In this document: piece after piece, positions 28,325 through 36,083 of the stretch
How the letters are laid out: each line of letters starts with the position of its first letter
Position numbering within the stretch: position 1 is the stretch's first letter
Assembly (NCBI RefSeq): GCF_000219915.2
Contig: NC_017964.1
Location: forward strand, 4,301,996-4,365,995
Direction: 5' to 3'
Length of the DNA: 64,000 bases
Source of the DNA: Advenella kashmirensis WT001
GTDB lineage: Bacteria; Pseudomonadota; Gammaproteobacteria; Burkholderiales; Burkholderiaceae_B
The notes under the pieces: generated by a model
The model's input: the letters and a program-made list of their open reading frames with translations, nothing else
What the model was told of the DNA's origin: nothing
Database searches by the model: none
Position numbers and translations under genes: made by a program

Positions 28325-28709
28325 CGGGCTGTTGATAGCGTACTTTGGAATGGACAGTGTGGTTTAGCATAAAAGGTTTGGCTCACTGAGCTTGGTATCT
28401 CGGATTGCCAAGTTTGCCAACAGTGTATCCGCCTTGTACCGGGTTCTGCTGTGCTTTGATGCATTTGGCCTTTGACGACGCAGGATATGTGGCCAAAGAG
28501 CAACTGGGGTGCTGGAGCGCCGCTCCATGTTGTTCATAATATTTCAATTGAAATATTATGAACATAGCCACATGTTTGCCAAGCCTGTTCCCTGAATGAA
28601 TAAACGGGTTGATCAGTTGGAAAGATGAGGAAAAAGCGAACTGGCGGGCCGGGGACCAATTGAGTGGGTCAACATTTGGCAATTGTTCCCGTGCGCTTGT
28701 CTACTGCGT
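28325..28709. other. intergenic stretch with a perfect 34-bp palindrome
   Basis: It lies between the cardiolipin synthase start and the end of the DHA2 transporter gene. Apart from the palindrome listed separately, no gene is visible. The promoter of the cardiolipin synthase gene is expected in the left part. Confidence 0.5.
28531..28564. repeat. perfect 34-bp AT-rich palindrome
   Basis: Every position of 28531-28564 pairs with its mirror around the central CAATTG; the outer ends are TGTTCATAAT and ATTATGAACA. There is no T tract after it on either strand, so it is not a typical terminator. It may be a regulator binding site, a cruciform, or the stem of a small mobile or REP-like unit. Confidence 0.9.
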
Positions 28710-30221
28710 CTACGACTTTATATTGTTGCTCTGTGCTGGTTTCGTTTGTGATTGGCGATCCGATACCGTGGCCGGTTTGCGCCGGCGTCTGAACCTGACC
28801 CGGTTCTTTCGTTCCTTGTGTACGGTAATTCCTTCACCGGCCTTGGGATCCAGTTTATAAAACCAGTAGGCGGCGACAATGGACAGCAGCCCGATTACCC
28901 AGAACCCGTTATGGATATCGCCGATTGAAACCTGGCTGGCCCCTCGCAATTGCATGCTCAGGTCCAGCGTAACAGTGGCAATACCCATGCCCAGACTGAT
29001 GCCAATCTGTTGTGCAGTGGCTGAAAACGAGCTTGCCTGGCTCATCTGTTCCGGCTCAATGTCAGCAAAGGCCAGACTGTTTACACCGGTGAACTGCAAT
29101 GAGCGGAAAAAACCACCTATCAAAAGCACTGTCCCCATAAGCAGAACGGGCGTACTTTCAATGAAAAATGCATTTGTGATTGTCATTAACCCGGTAAGCG
29201 TGCCATTGATCAGAAGCACCTTGCGAAACCCCCACCGTCCGAATACCGCTGTCGCAATGAATTTCATCATCAGCGCCCCTATGGCCATCGAAAAAGTGAT
29301 CATCCCACTGGCCAGCGCCGAGTAGCCAAAACCGACCTGCAGCAGAAGGGTGAGCAGAAAGGGCATGGCGCCAACCGACAGGCGCGTCATATTGCCGCCA
29401 ATCACTGCAGCCGAAAAGGTGGGGATTTTCAGAAGCGACAGATCGATAATGGGTTCCGGGTGGCGCCTGGCATGGCGTATATAGAGAAACGTGCATACCA
29501 ACCCGGTGGTCAGCAACAACAGCGGATACAGATAGCCATGCGTATGGTTGCCGATGGCTTCAATGCCGATTACAAACGTTGCCATACCCACGCCGCTGAG
29601 CAGGAAGCCGAGCCAGTCCAGCCGGGGTTTTTTCTCGCTGCGATACTCAAGCACGTATCTGAGTACAAGTGCAATGCCGACAATAGCAATTGGAATATTG
29701 ATAAGAAATATCCAGTGCCAGGAGGCATAGGTCACAAGAAAGCCGCCCAGGGGCGGGCCCAGAATCGGACCGAGCAGGGCGGGGATGGAGAGAAAAGAGG
29801 TCGCTTTCAGTATCTGGTTACGCGGTATCGTCCGCAGCATGATGATACGGCCTACCGGTACCATCATTGCACCTGCAATACCCTGAATGAATCTGGACAC
29901 CGTCAGGGAAGTCAGATCCCACGACAACGCGCAGGTCAGCGACGTTAGTGCAAACAGGCTGATGGCAAAGAGAAACAGGCGTTTTGCCCCGAACCGGTCG
30001 GCAGCCCAGCCGCAGATCGGCACAAACACCGCCACCGCCAGCAAATAGGAGGTAATGGCTACGTTCATACGAACCGGGGTGGACTGCAGCGACACGGCCA
30101 TCATCGGAAGGGCAGTCGCCACCACAGTTGCGTCGAGCATTTGCATGAATAATGCGCAGCCGACGATGAATGGTATTAATTTGACGGCAATATCTTGCTG
30201 TACGGGAGCGCGGTTTTTCAT
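28710..30221 (-). CDS. MFS transporter, DHA2 (EmrB/QacA) drug:H+ antiporter family
   Basis: 503 residues from the ATG at 30221, which overlaps the stop of the preceding gene as ATGA. The protein is strongly hydrophobic with about 14 membrane helices. Helix 1 has the DHA2 motif FMQMLDATVVATALPMM; motif A is WAADRFGAKRLFLF and motif C is ALLGPILGPPLGGFL, typical of antiporters. The C-terminus ends in an Arg/Lys-rich cytoplasmic tail (KNRVRFRRRRKP). The substrate is unknown. Coupling to an AbrB-family membrane protein suggests the two work together or share induction. Confidence 0.88.
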   Translation of the reverse strand: MKNRAPVQQDIAVKLIPFIVGCALFMQMLDATVVATALPMMAVSLQSTPVRMNVAITSYLLAVAVFVPICGWAADRFGAKRLFLFAISLFALTSLTCALSWDLTSLTVSRFIQGIAGAMMVPVGRIIMLRTIPRNQILKATSFLSIPALLGPILGPPLGGFLVTYASWHWIFLINIPIAIVGIALVLRYVLEYRSEKKPRLDWLGFLLSGVGMATFVIGIEAIGNHTHGYLYPLLLLTTGLVCTFLYIRHARRHPEPIIDLSLLKIPTFSAAVIGGNMTRLSVGAMPFLLTLLLQVGFGYSALASGMITFSMAIGALMMKFIATAVFGRWGFRKVLLINGTLTGLMTITNAFFIESTPVLLMGTVLLIGGFFRSLQFTGVNSLAFADIEPEQMSQASSFSATAQQIGISLGMGIATVTLDLSMQLRGASQVSIGDIHNGFWVIGLLSIVAAYWFYKLDPKAGEGITVHKERKNRVRFRRRRKPATVSDRQSQTKPAQSNNIKS

Positions 30222-31246
30222 GTGAGTTGATATTTTTTTGAAAGTAACCGATATAGCGGGCCGGTAACGAGGAGAACAAATACCATTCGTGATACATGGA
30301 AGGCCGTGACAACCGGCGGGCCCAGTTGCAGTACCTTTGCCGTAATGGTCATTTCTGCAATGCCCCCCGGGCTGTTTGCCAGATACAGTGTTGCCAGCGG
30401 AATATTGGAAATCAGTGTCAGCAGGGCGCAAAAAACCAGTGCCAGACACAGGGAGCCGACGCAGACCAGCGCCACCACACCCAGGTATCGTGGCGCCCGC
30501 CTGAAGAAATCCGGTCCGAATTTGTCACCAAGCGACCAGCCGATGAACATCTGCCCAGCGTGCTGGACTTCCGGGGGAATGACGGACAGCTCAATATGAT
30601 TGCTTGTCAGCACTGTCATGATGAACAATGGACCAAGCACCCAGGGATTGGGAATGCGCAGCTTGCCGAACGCAAAACCAAATGCGCAGGTAATGGCGAT
30701 CATTTGAAAAAAGCCGCTGTAGGAAAATGCAATTGCTGCTGTTGTATTCACAGTCAGGCCATGCAGCCCAAGAAACTTATACACAAAGGGAATGGTCACC
30801 ACGACAAGCAATACACGCAGGCTGTGGGCCGAAGCTACCCGGTCTATTCGCGCATTATTGCGTTCGGCAAGGTTGGCCATTTCGCTGGCGCCGCCGATAG
30901 CCGAAGCGAACCAGGCGGTTTTGAAATCCACATCGGCCCAGCGGCGCAGGACAAGCGCGCCGGCGCTACCCAGAAACAGGGCGAACAACATGCCCAGCAC
31001 AATGGCAACTGTGTTATCCAGCACAATGTGCAGCACTTCTTCGGTGAAATACAGGCCCAGGGAGGTACCGATTACCCATTGGCCCATGCTGCGGAAGGCG
31101 ACATGCGACTGTGTGCGTGCACCGCGCAACTTGCTTATCGCAGTGACAAGCAACGGCCCGATCATCCATGGCAGAGGCAGATGCAGCCAGTTCGCCAGCA
31201 AAGCACCAGCAAGTGCGAACAGAAACCCGGCTAAATAGCGCTGCAT
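30218..31246 (-). CDS. AbrB family membrane protein (putative ammonia monooxygenase-type, PF05145)
   Basis: 342 residues from the ATG at 31246; an in-frame ATG at 31297 would add 17 residues that break the hydrophobic start. The protein has two repeated halves of membrane helices with the family pattern LPLPWMIGPLLVTA near the start, SAIGGASEMANLAERNNA in the middle and YLANSPGGIAEMTITAKVLQ near the end. These (GGxxEM, NSPGGIAEM) mark the AbrB duplicated domain, whose transport role is poorly known. It is the first gene of a two-gene operon with the DHA2 transporter. Confidence 0.83.
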   Translation of the reverse strand: MQRYLAGFLFALAGALLANWLHLPLPWMIGPLLVTAISKLRGARTQSHVAFRSMGQWVIGTSLGLYFTEEVLHIVLDNTVAIVLGMLFALFLGSAGALVLRRWADVDFKTAWFASAIGGASEMANLAERNNARIDRVASAHSLRVLLVVVTIPFVYKFLGLHGLTVNTTAAIAFSYSGFFQMIAITCAFGFAFGKLRIPNPWVLGPLFIMTVLTSNHIELSVIPPEVQHAGQMFIGWSLGDKFGPDFFRRAPRYLGVVALVCVGSLCLALVFCALLTLISNIPLATLYLANSPGGIAEMTITAKVLQLGPPVVTAFHVSRMVFVLLVTGPLYRLLSKKYQLT

Positions 31247-31545
31247 TATATTCCGAAGATAATTGACATATTTTAAGCGTTCATTGTACGTTTTCAAATG
31301 AAAAAATGCGAAGGAAAACTGTTTATATTTAAAAGTCTTATATAAGACTCATGACATAACGTCGTTTACATGCCATGAACAAGACGGTTCAAAACCAGAT
31401 CCGTCTGGGTCAGTGAATATGATCAGTGAGTACATCCAATGAAGAGCTATGCTTCATAGTTCTTTTAATTATTGTGATCTGTCGGGTAGTGATGATGCTA
31501 TTGGTGTGGCGTAATGGCATAGTCCAGGGATAGTTCCATGGCCAG

Positions 31546-32460
31546 TCACATTGATGAGCTTGGCGTGGGCCGGGACGCACCCGTGAGTTGCTGGCTTTGT
31601 GAACGCTTCATGATAAATTGAATAAGCTGACGTACCGGTTCGGCCAGACCTTGTTCCTGTCGATGAAGCAATCCTGTCTCGCGATAGAAAGTATGGACGC
31701 CTAAGTCAATGGCGCGAACCCGAGCAGGCCAGCGCACGAAAGCGGCCGTTTGCGGAAACAGGGCGACACCAGCACCGTTAGCCACGAGCCTGACGATTGT
31801 TTCAAGTTCATCACATTCGCAAATTTCATGTACTCCGACATGCATTTGCCGCAGGAAACGATCAACCAGCCGTCCGCCGAAAGAAGCACGATCGTAGCGG
31901 ATAAACGGCTGCTCCGAGAGCAATTGGGCCCAATCGCTATCAGTGACACGTGAAGGAACGATAAGCCTGAAGGGCTCGCGCGCCAGTGTTTGCCATTGAA
32001 GTTCGCCCTGCAACTGAAAAGGGGGACGGATAATGGCCGCCAGGTCTACGTCACCTGCATCCACCAGGTTCACCATGTCCATGGATACACCGGGAATGAT
32101 GCGGGTATGGCTACCCGGGCAGGTTTTGTGAAAGTCTGCAAGCGCATCCGGCAACATTGTTCGCTGCAGCGTTGCGATGGCGCCCACATTGATATGCATG
32201 GTCTTGGCGCTAGCGACAGGCGTGGCACCCAGGTTGCTGTATAGATTGATCAATTCCTGTGCCTGCAAAAGCAACTGCGCCCCTTTTGCATTGATTTTCG
32301 CCGACCGCCCTTGTCGGTCAAACAGCGTAAATCCCAACTCACCTTCCAGGCGCTGCATCTGGGCGCTTACTGCTGCCTGCGTCAAGCCTATTTTCTGAGC
32401 GGCTGCCGCAAACGTGCCTTCGCGGGATACCGCAATAAATGTTTTGAGTTCCCGGATCAT
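31546..32460 (-). CDS. LysR family transcriptional regulator
   Basis: 304 residues from the ATG at 32460. The N-terminal winged helix-turn-helix is classic (ELKTFIAVSREGTFAAAAQK, then IGLTQAAVSAQMQRLEGEL), and the periplasmic-binding-like effector domain spans about residues 90-295. It is divergent from a VOC protein gene across a 200-base gap that holds a perfect dyad at 32482-32504. It is followed 300 bases on by the AbrB/DHA2 operon in the same direction. Both neighbours are candidate targets; the VOC gene is the stronger one by position. Confidence 0.88.
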   Translation of the reverse strand: MIRELKTFIAVSREGTFAAAAQKIGLTQAAVSAQMQRLEGELGFTLFDRQGRSAKINAKGAQLLLQAQELINLYSNLGATPVASAKTMHINVGAIATLQRTMLPDALADFHKTCPGSHTRIIPGVSMDMVNLVDAGDVDLAAIIRPPFQLQGELQWQTLAREPFRLIVPSRVTDSDWAQLLSEQPFIRYDRASFGGRLVDRFLRQMHVGVHEICECDELETIVRLVANGAGVALFPQTAAFVRWPARVRAIDLGVHTFYRETGLLHRQEQGLAEPVRQLIQFIMKRSQSQQLTGASRPTPSSSM

Positions 32461-32481
32461 TGCGCTCTCAATATATAAATA

Positions 32482-32504
32482 ATATTTGTGTATATTACAA
32501 ATAT
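32482..32504. promoter_or_regulatory. LysR-type operator candidate
   Basis: Perfect 8-bp arms ATATTTGT (32482-32489) and ACAAATAT (32497-32504) around a 7-base AT-rich spacer, within a larger imperfect dyad (CAATATATA ... TATATATTG). It ends 21 bases from the LysR start and lies in the divergent promoter region with the VOC gene. The T-N11-A form suits LysR proteins. Confidence 0.6.
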
Positions 32505-32660
32505 ATATTGATTTTATTTTTTTAATGCCAGTACTACAATAAAAATATTGATTACCGAGCCAAATGTGCCGGTACTCCCCAAAGCGTATGGCATTTGCAA
32601 TAAATGTTGCCAGCAGCGATAGTACTGAACCCAATTCACTTGTATTAACCAGGAAAACCA

Positions 32661-33086
32661 ATGAGCCTGTCACCTTTCCATTTAGCCATCCCCGTCTATG
32701 ACCTGACAGCTGCCCGCAATTTTTATGGCGACGTGTTCGGCCTGTCCGAAGGGCGTTCCAGCGAGCAGTGGGTAGATTTTGATTTTTACGGCCACCAATT
32801 GGTGATTCATGAACATCCGCAAACGGCGAGCCAGCAACAGGCGCATACCAATGCCGTAGACGGCCATAACGTGCCGGTGCCGCACTTTGGCGTCGTGCTT
32901 GAATGGGATCAGTGGGAAACCCTGGCAGAGCGTCTGAAGGCGCGTAATACCAAGTTTGTGATCGAACCAGGCATTCGCTTCAAAGGCCAGGTTGGCGAGC
33001 AGGCCACCATGTTTCTGTTTGACCCCTGTGGTAACGCACTGGAATTCAAGGCATTCAGGGATATGAGCCAGTTGTTTGCCAAGTAA
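32661..33086 (+). CDS. VOC family (glyoxalase/bleomycin resistance-like) protein
   Basis: 141 residues, intact. The paired beta-alpha-beta-beta-beta modules are recognisable: [20 protein letters not shown] with a probable metal histidine, [36 protein letters not shown] and the closing [17 protein letters not shown] with the conserved GNxLEFK glutamate. The family covers lyases, dioxygenases and resistance proteins, so the substrate cannot be named. It is divergent from the LysR gene, which probably controls it. Confidence 0.86.
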   Translation: MSLSPFHLAIPVYDLTAARNFYGDVFGLSEGRSSEQWVDFDFYGHQLVIHEHPQTASQQQAHTNAVDGHNVPVPHFGVVLEWDQWETLAERLKARNTKFVIEPGIRFKGQVGEQATMFLFDPCGNALEFKAFRDMSQLFAK

Positions 33087-33616
33087 AAATTGAAGCCCCG
33101 GCGCTGGGCCGGGATATATGCAGGCGTGGATTGGTCCTATAGTGTCAAAACGTATCAAAAAAAGGAAAGAAAAGGGGCGGGCCCATTGAATGGAGGGTCT
33201 TTTAAGAGTGGATTTGCCGCTGCAGGATTCGCACTTATGAGAAACGGCGCGGTTGGCATTCTGCGGTGCCGACATTCGGGCCACGCAGAATCCGTACTGC
33301 AGTGATGGCCAAAACAGCGTACGAGTGATGCTGTAGCCTGCCACAAGCTATGAACTAGCGACAGGCGAAAAAAATGCCCGCACAGTGTGCGGGCAAGTGG
33401 CTGAGATTTAATTCTATCACTATTTGCAAAAAAGTCTACGGTTCACCGTCATAAACCTGTTTCAGTCGCGAAAGCAACCTGATTGTAGCGGGAGGACTGG
33501 ATGGTATTTTTCAGCGCATTGTTTCTTCGCCGGGACAGCTGTTCCTTGCGCTCAAATTTCAGGATAAGCCCCGGAAATAACCGATATAATAGGCTAACTT
33601 CACTGATGTTTCGCCT
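33087..33616. other. non-coding gap upstream of mnmE
   Basis: No gene-like frame. It holds a GC-rich repeat just after the VOC gene (around 33097-33112, no T tract) and an isolated minus-strand terminator hairpin at 33368-33395. The mnmE promoter is expected in the right part. Confidence 0.45.
33368..33395 (-). terminator. orphan Rho-independent terminator
   Basis: A 9-bp stem TGCCCGCAC/GTGCGGGCA (33375-33395) with a 3-base loop, preceded on the plus strand by seven A residues, so it would stop transcripts coming from the right on the minus strand. No minus-strand gene lies upstream within 3.7 kb; the nearest plus-strand genes get no T tract. Confidence 0.7.
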
Positions 33617-35022
33617 ATGTCTGCTCCTGCCAACGATCCTATTGCTGCTATTGCAACCGCGCCGGGGCGCGGCGGTATAGGCGTCATCCGTATTTCGGGA
33701 CCCGATCTGACCGCGCTGATATCGCAGTTGTTTGGCCGGGAACTGGCGGCGCGCCATGCCTATTATCTGCCATTTTGCGATAGCAAAGGCGAGCCTATTG
33801 ATGAAGGCATCGTACTCTATTTTCGGGCGCCGCATTCATATACCGGCGAAGATGTGCTGGAATTGCAGGGCCACGGCGGCCCGGCAGTATTGAAAAGAAT
33901 ACTCGATCGTTGTCTGCAAGTGGGCGCGCCATCGCGCATGCGCCACGCCGAGCCCGGTGAATTCACTCAGCGCGCCTTTCTGAATAACCGCCTGGATCTG
34001 GCGCAGGCCGAAGCCGTAGCTGACTTGATCGACGCTTCCTCGGAGGCAGCAGCACGTAGCGCCATGGCTTCGTTGAGTGGTTCCTTTTCCGCGCAGGTGA
34101 ACAATCTGGCGGATCAAATCATTCATTTGCGCATGTTAGTGGAGGCCACGCTGGACTTTCCTGAAGAAGAAATCGAATTTCTGGAAAAATACCAGGCGCG
34201 CGAAACACTGGGTGGCCTGATTGGCGATATGGCAGAACTGGTGCGTCAGGCACGTCAGGGCATGATTCTTCGCGAAGGCTTGCACGTTGTGCTGGCCGGT
34301 CAGCCGAACGTAGGTAAATCCAGTCTGCTTAATGCATTGGCAGGCGATGATATTGCAATTGTCACTCCGATTGCCGGCACCACGCGTGATAAAGTCACGC
34401 AGCAGATTCACATCGAAGGCGTGCCCATCCATATCGTGGATACGGCCGGCCTGCGAGACACGGACGACACCGTGGAAAGTATCGGCATCGCGCGCAGCTG
34501 GGCGGAAATTGCCAAGGCAAATGTGATTATTCACTTGCAGGATGCACGTACGCCAAACGACGAGCTGGATGCTGGTATTACACGCAGCTGCCGCAACGTA
34601 CGCCGGTGCTGGAAGTATTCAACAAAATTGATCTGCTTGATGAGACCGCGCTCAAGGCGTTGATTGCGCGACCCGCGGCAAACGGCAATACAGCCAGCAC
34701 ACATGAGGTTTCGCGCATTCTGATCTCTGCCGTTCACGAAACCGGCCTGGATGTACTGCGCAGCAAACTGTTGCAGATTGCGGGCTGGAACCCGGGTGCC
34801 GAATCACCGTGGCTTGCCCGCGAACGGCATCTGGAAGCATTGCAAAAAGCCGCACAACACCTGCTTAATGCCAAGGAACATGCTGCGCAAAACGATCGCG
34901 TGCTGGACCTTTTCGCCGAAGAGTTGCGACTTGCACATGAGTCGCTGTGGAGTATTACCGGCCAGTTTTCCAGCGATGATTTGCTGGGTGAAATATTTTC
35001 GAATTTCTGTATTGGGAAGTGA
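33617..35022 (+). CDS. mnmE: tRNA modification GTPase MnmE, one frameshift as read
   Basis: The protein starts [20 protein letters not shown] with the N-terminal tetrahydrofolate-binding fold. The GTPase domain has the P-loop [20 protein letters not shown], the switch [15 protein letters not shown] and the NKID motif; it ends with the invariant FCIGK tail whose cysteine is essential. Near 34580 a base is missing between DAGIT and [20 protein letters not shown]; restoring it gives 468 residues. MnmE acts with MnmG on U34 of tRNAs. It is normally next to yidC in the same direction, but here it is inverted and 26 kb away. Its last 18 bases resemble the attachment site used by SGI1-type islands. 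Confidence 0.94.
35005..35022 (+). other. SGI1-type attB-like site at the mnmE 3' end
   Basis: The last 18 bases of mnmE read TTCTGTATTGGGAAGTGA. From memory, the SGI1 left direct repeat at trmE (mnmE) is the same but for the stop codon (TAA in place of TGA). A 10-base copy, TCTGTATTGG, recurs at 35295-35304. A low-GC defence operon follows. Use as an attachment site is inferred. Confidence 0.5.
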
Positions 35023-35331
35023 TGAAGTGTTCCCAAGATGGGACGCTTCTGCAAGGTAGCAGGCGTACTGCCAGTAATGGGTGGCAAGGCCCAGGTGTTG
35101 CCGCCGAGCTCCGATCATGGGAAAGGTATCGCGGGCTCTGCGTCAGCACAGCTGAATTTGCCAAAGATGCTCAATAGGACGCTGATCAGACTTCTCCTGT
35201 TCTGGGATGTAGACGTTGGATCAGGTCGCCCGGGCACTGATTGAGCTTTACGATGTGACGCATGCCATACTAAACAGATTGTGCTGCTCAAGCGTCTGTA
35301 TTGGTCGGCTTGAGCATACGGAGAAACGAAC
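35023..35331. other. gap between mnmE and the Kiwa-like operon
   Basis: About 309 bases without a recognisable gene; short open frames on both strands have no motifs. It is bounded by two copies of TCTGTATTGG (35006-35015 and 35295-35304). Its right end holds an inverted repeat with 9-bp arms at 35285-35293 and 35308-35316. It may be the remnant of a mobile element joint and must hold the operon promoter. Confidence 0.45.
35285..35316. promoter_or_regulatory. inverted repeat ahead of the Kiwa-like operon
   Basis: Arms TGCTCAAGC and GCTTGAGCA are perfect complements separated by 14 bases, and end 4 bases before the GGAGA ribosome-binding site of the first gene. It could be an operator or a hairpin that hides the ribosome-binding site. 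Its loop contains the 10-base copy of the mnmE end. Confidence 0.55.
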
Positions 35332-35499
35332 TTGGAACACCATTTGACACGTTATCAAAACCCGTTTTTTGCTCGGTGGCTTACGGGGCAGGTTGAGCGT
35401 GACGTATCGCGTCATTCACTGTTCGAAATGCTTGCTGCTCGGTGTGATTTGCGGGTTTTGGAAAAGATGTGGCCCAACGTGAAACGAGTGCTGCGATGA
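35332..35499 (+). CDS. small protein of unknown function, first gene of the Kiwa-like operon
   Basis: 55 residues from a TTG start with GGAGA 7 bases upstream; an in-frame stop just before (35311-35313) excludes a longer form. The sequence is hydrophilic, basic and predicted helical (HLTRYQNPFFARWLTGQVER, HSLFEMLAARCDLRVLEKMW), with no membrane segment. Its TGA overlaps the ATG of the next gene (ATGA), and that gene has a poor ribosome-binding site of its own, so the small protein is probably translated and coupled to it. I do not recognise a family. It could be a regulatory leader peptide, an accessory defence component, or the end of a degraded gene. Confidence 0.55.
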   Translation: MEHHLTRYQNPFFARWLTGQVERDVSRHSLFEMLAARCDLRVLEKMWPNVKRVLR

Positions 35500-36083
35500 G
35501 TGATCCATCTCTGAGGCTACGCCCGCTGGTGTCGTTATTGTTGTTCCTGAGCGCATATTCACCTTTGTTGATTATCTTAGTCATCAAGGATATTGATCTT
35601 CACAGCCCAATATTTTTCCGATCTCCGGTCCTTAGCGGCATCTTCCTCTTGATAGCAGTGGGCAGTAGTGTGATTACACTCAGGGCCGTGAAGGAAATCG
35701 ATGGAGGACTTCCGGTTGTCATTACCAAGGCGGCGAACAGGTCCGGTGATATGTTTGGGTATACGATTCCCTATATGTTGACGTTCATGCGTATCGACCT
35801 GGGAGATTGGCAAACCGTGCTTAGCCTTGCCATTCTCCTGAGTATTTTGTTCATCATGGCTTATCGTACGCAGACTGTGTTTATTAATCCAATTCTTGCG
35901 ATAGCCGGATACATGCTGATCGATTGCACATTTAAACGGGGCGAGAAAGAAACCCAGGCCATGGTGATCACGCGGGCGCCGATCAGCGCGGGGGACTCAT
36001 GTCGATTGGAGCGTCTTTCGCACTATCTTTACATCGCCGCACAACCAGAGCCCAAACAGTCGGGGGAACAGGATGAGCAGTAA
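35496..36083 (+). CDS. kwaA: Kiwa anti-phage system membrane protein KwaA
   Basis: 195 residues from the ATG at 35496; a GTG at 35469 is possible but less likely. Four to five hydrophobic segments are seen at about residues 10-30, 43-62, 85-100, 104-125 and 130-146, with a charged C-terminal tail of about 45 residues in the cytoplasm. Size, topology and its place directly before a DUF4868 protein match KwaA, which in known Kiwa systems forms a membrane oligomer that detects phage attack and holds KwaB. The call rests mainly on the partner gene and topology. The GC content is lower than in the flanking genes, suggesting transfer. Confidence 0.75.
   Translation: MSDPSLRLRPLVSLLLFLSAYSPLLIILVIKDIDLHSPIFFRSPVLSGIFLLIAVGSSVITLRAVKEIDGGLPVVITKAANRSGDMFGYTIPYMLTFMRIDLGDWQTVLSLAILLSILFIMAYRTQTVFINPILAIAGYMLIDCTFKRGEKETQAMVITRAPISAGDSCRLERLSHYLYIAAQPEPKQSGEQDEQ

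Noticed and set aside
35038..35244. Plus-strand frame of 68 codons between mnmE and the Kiwa operon
   Set aside because: No ribosome-binding site, no recognisable content, and it spans the region between the short direct repeats; treated as non-coding.
35295..35304. Treating the 10-base mnmE-end copy as proof of an integrated island
   Set aside because: Ten bases could recur by chance, no integrase gene is present, and no copy was found to the right of kwaB; kept only as a moderate-interest observation.
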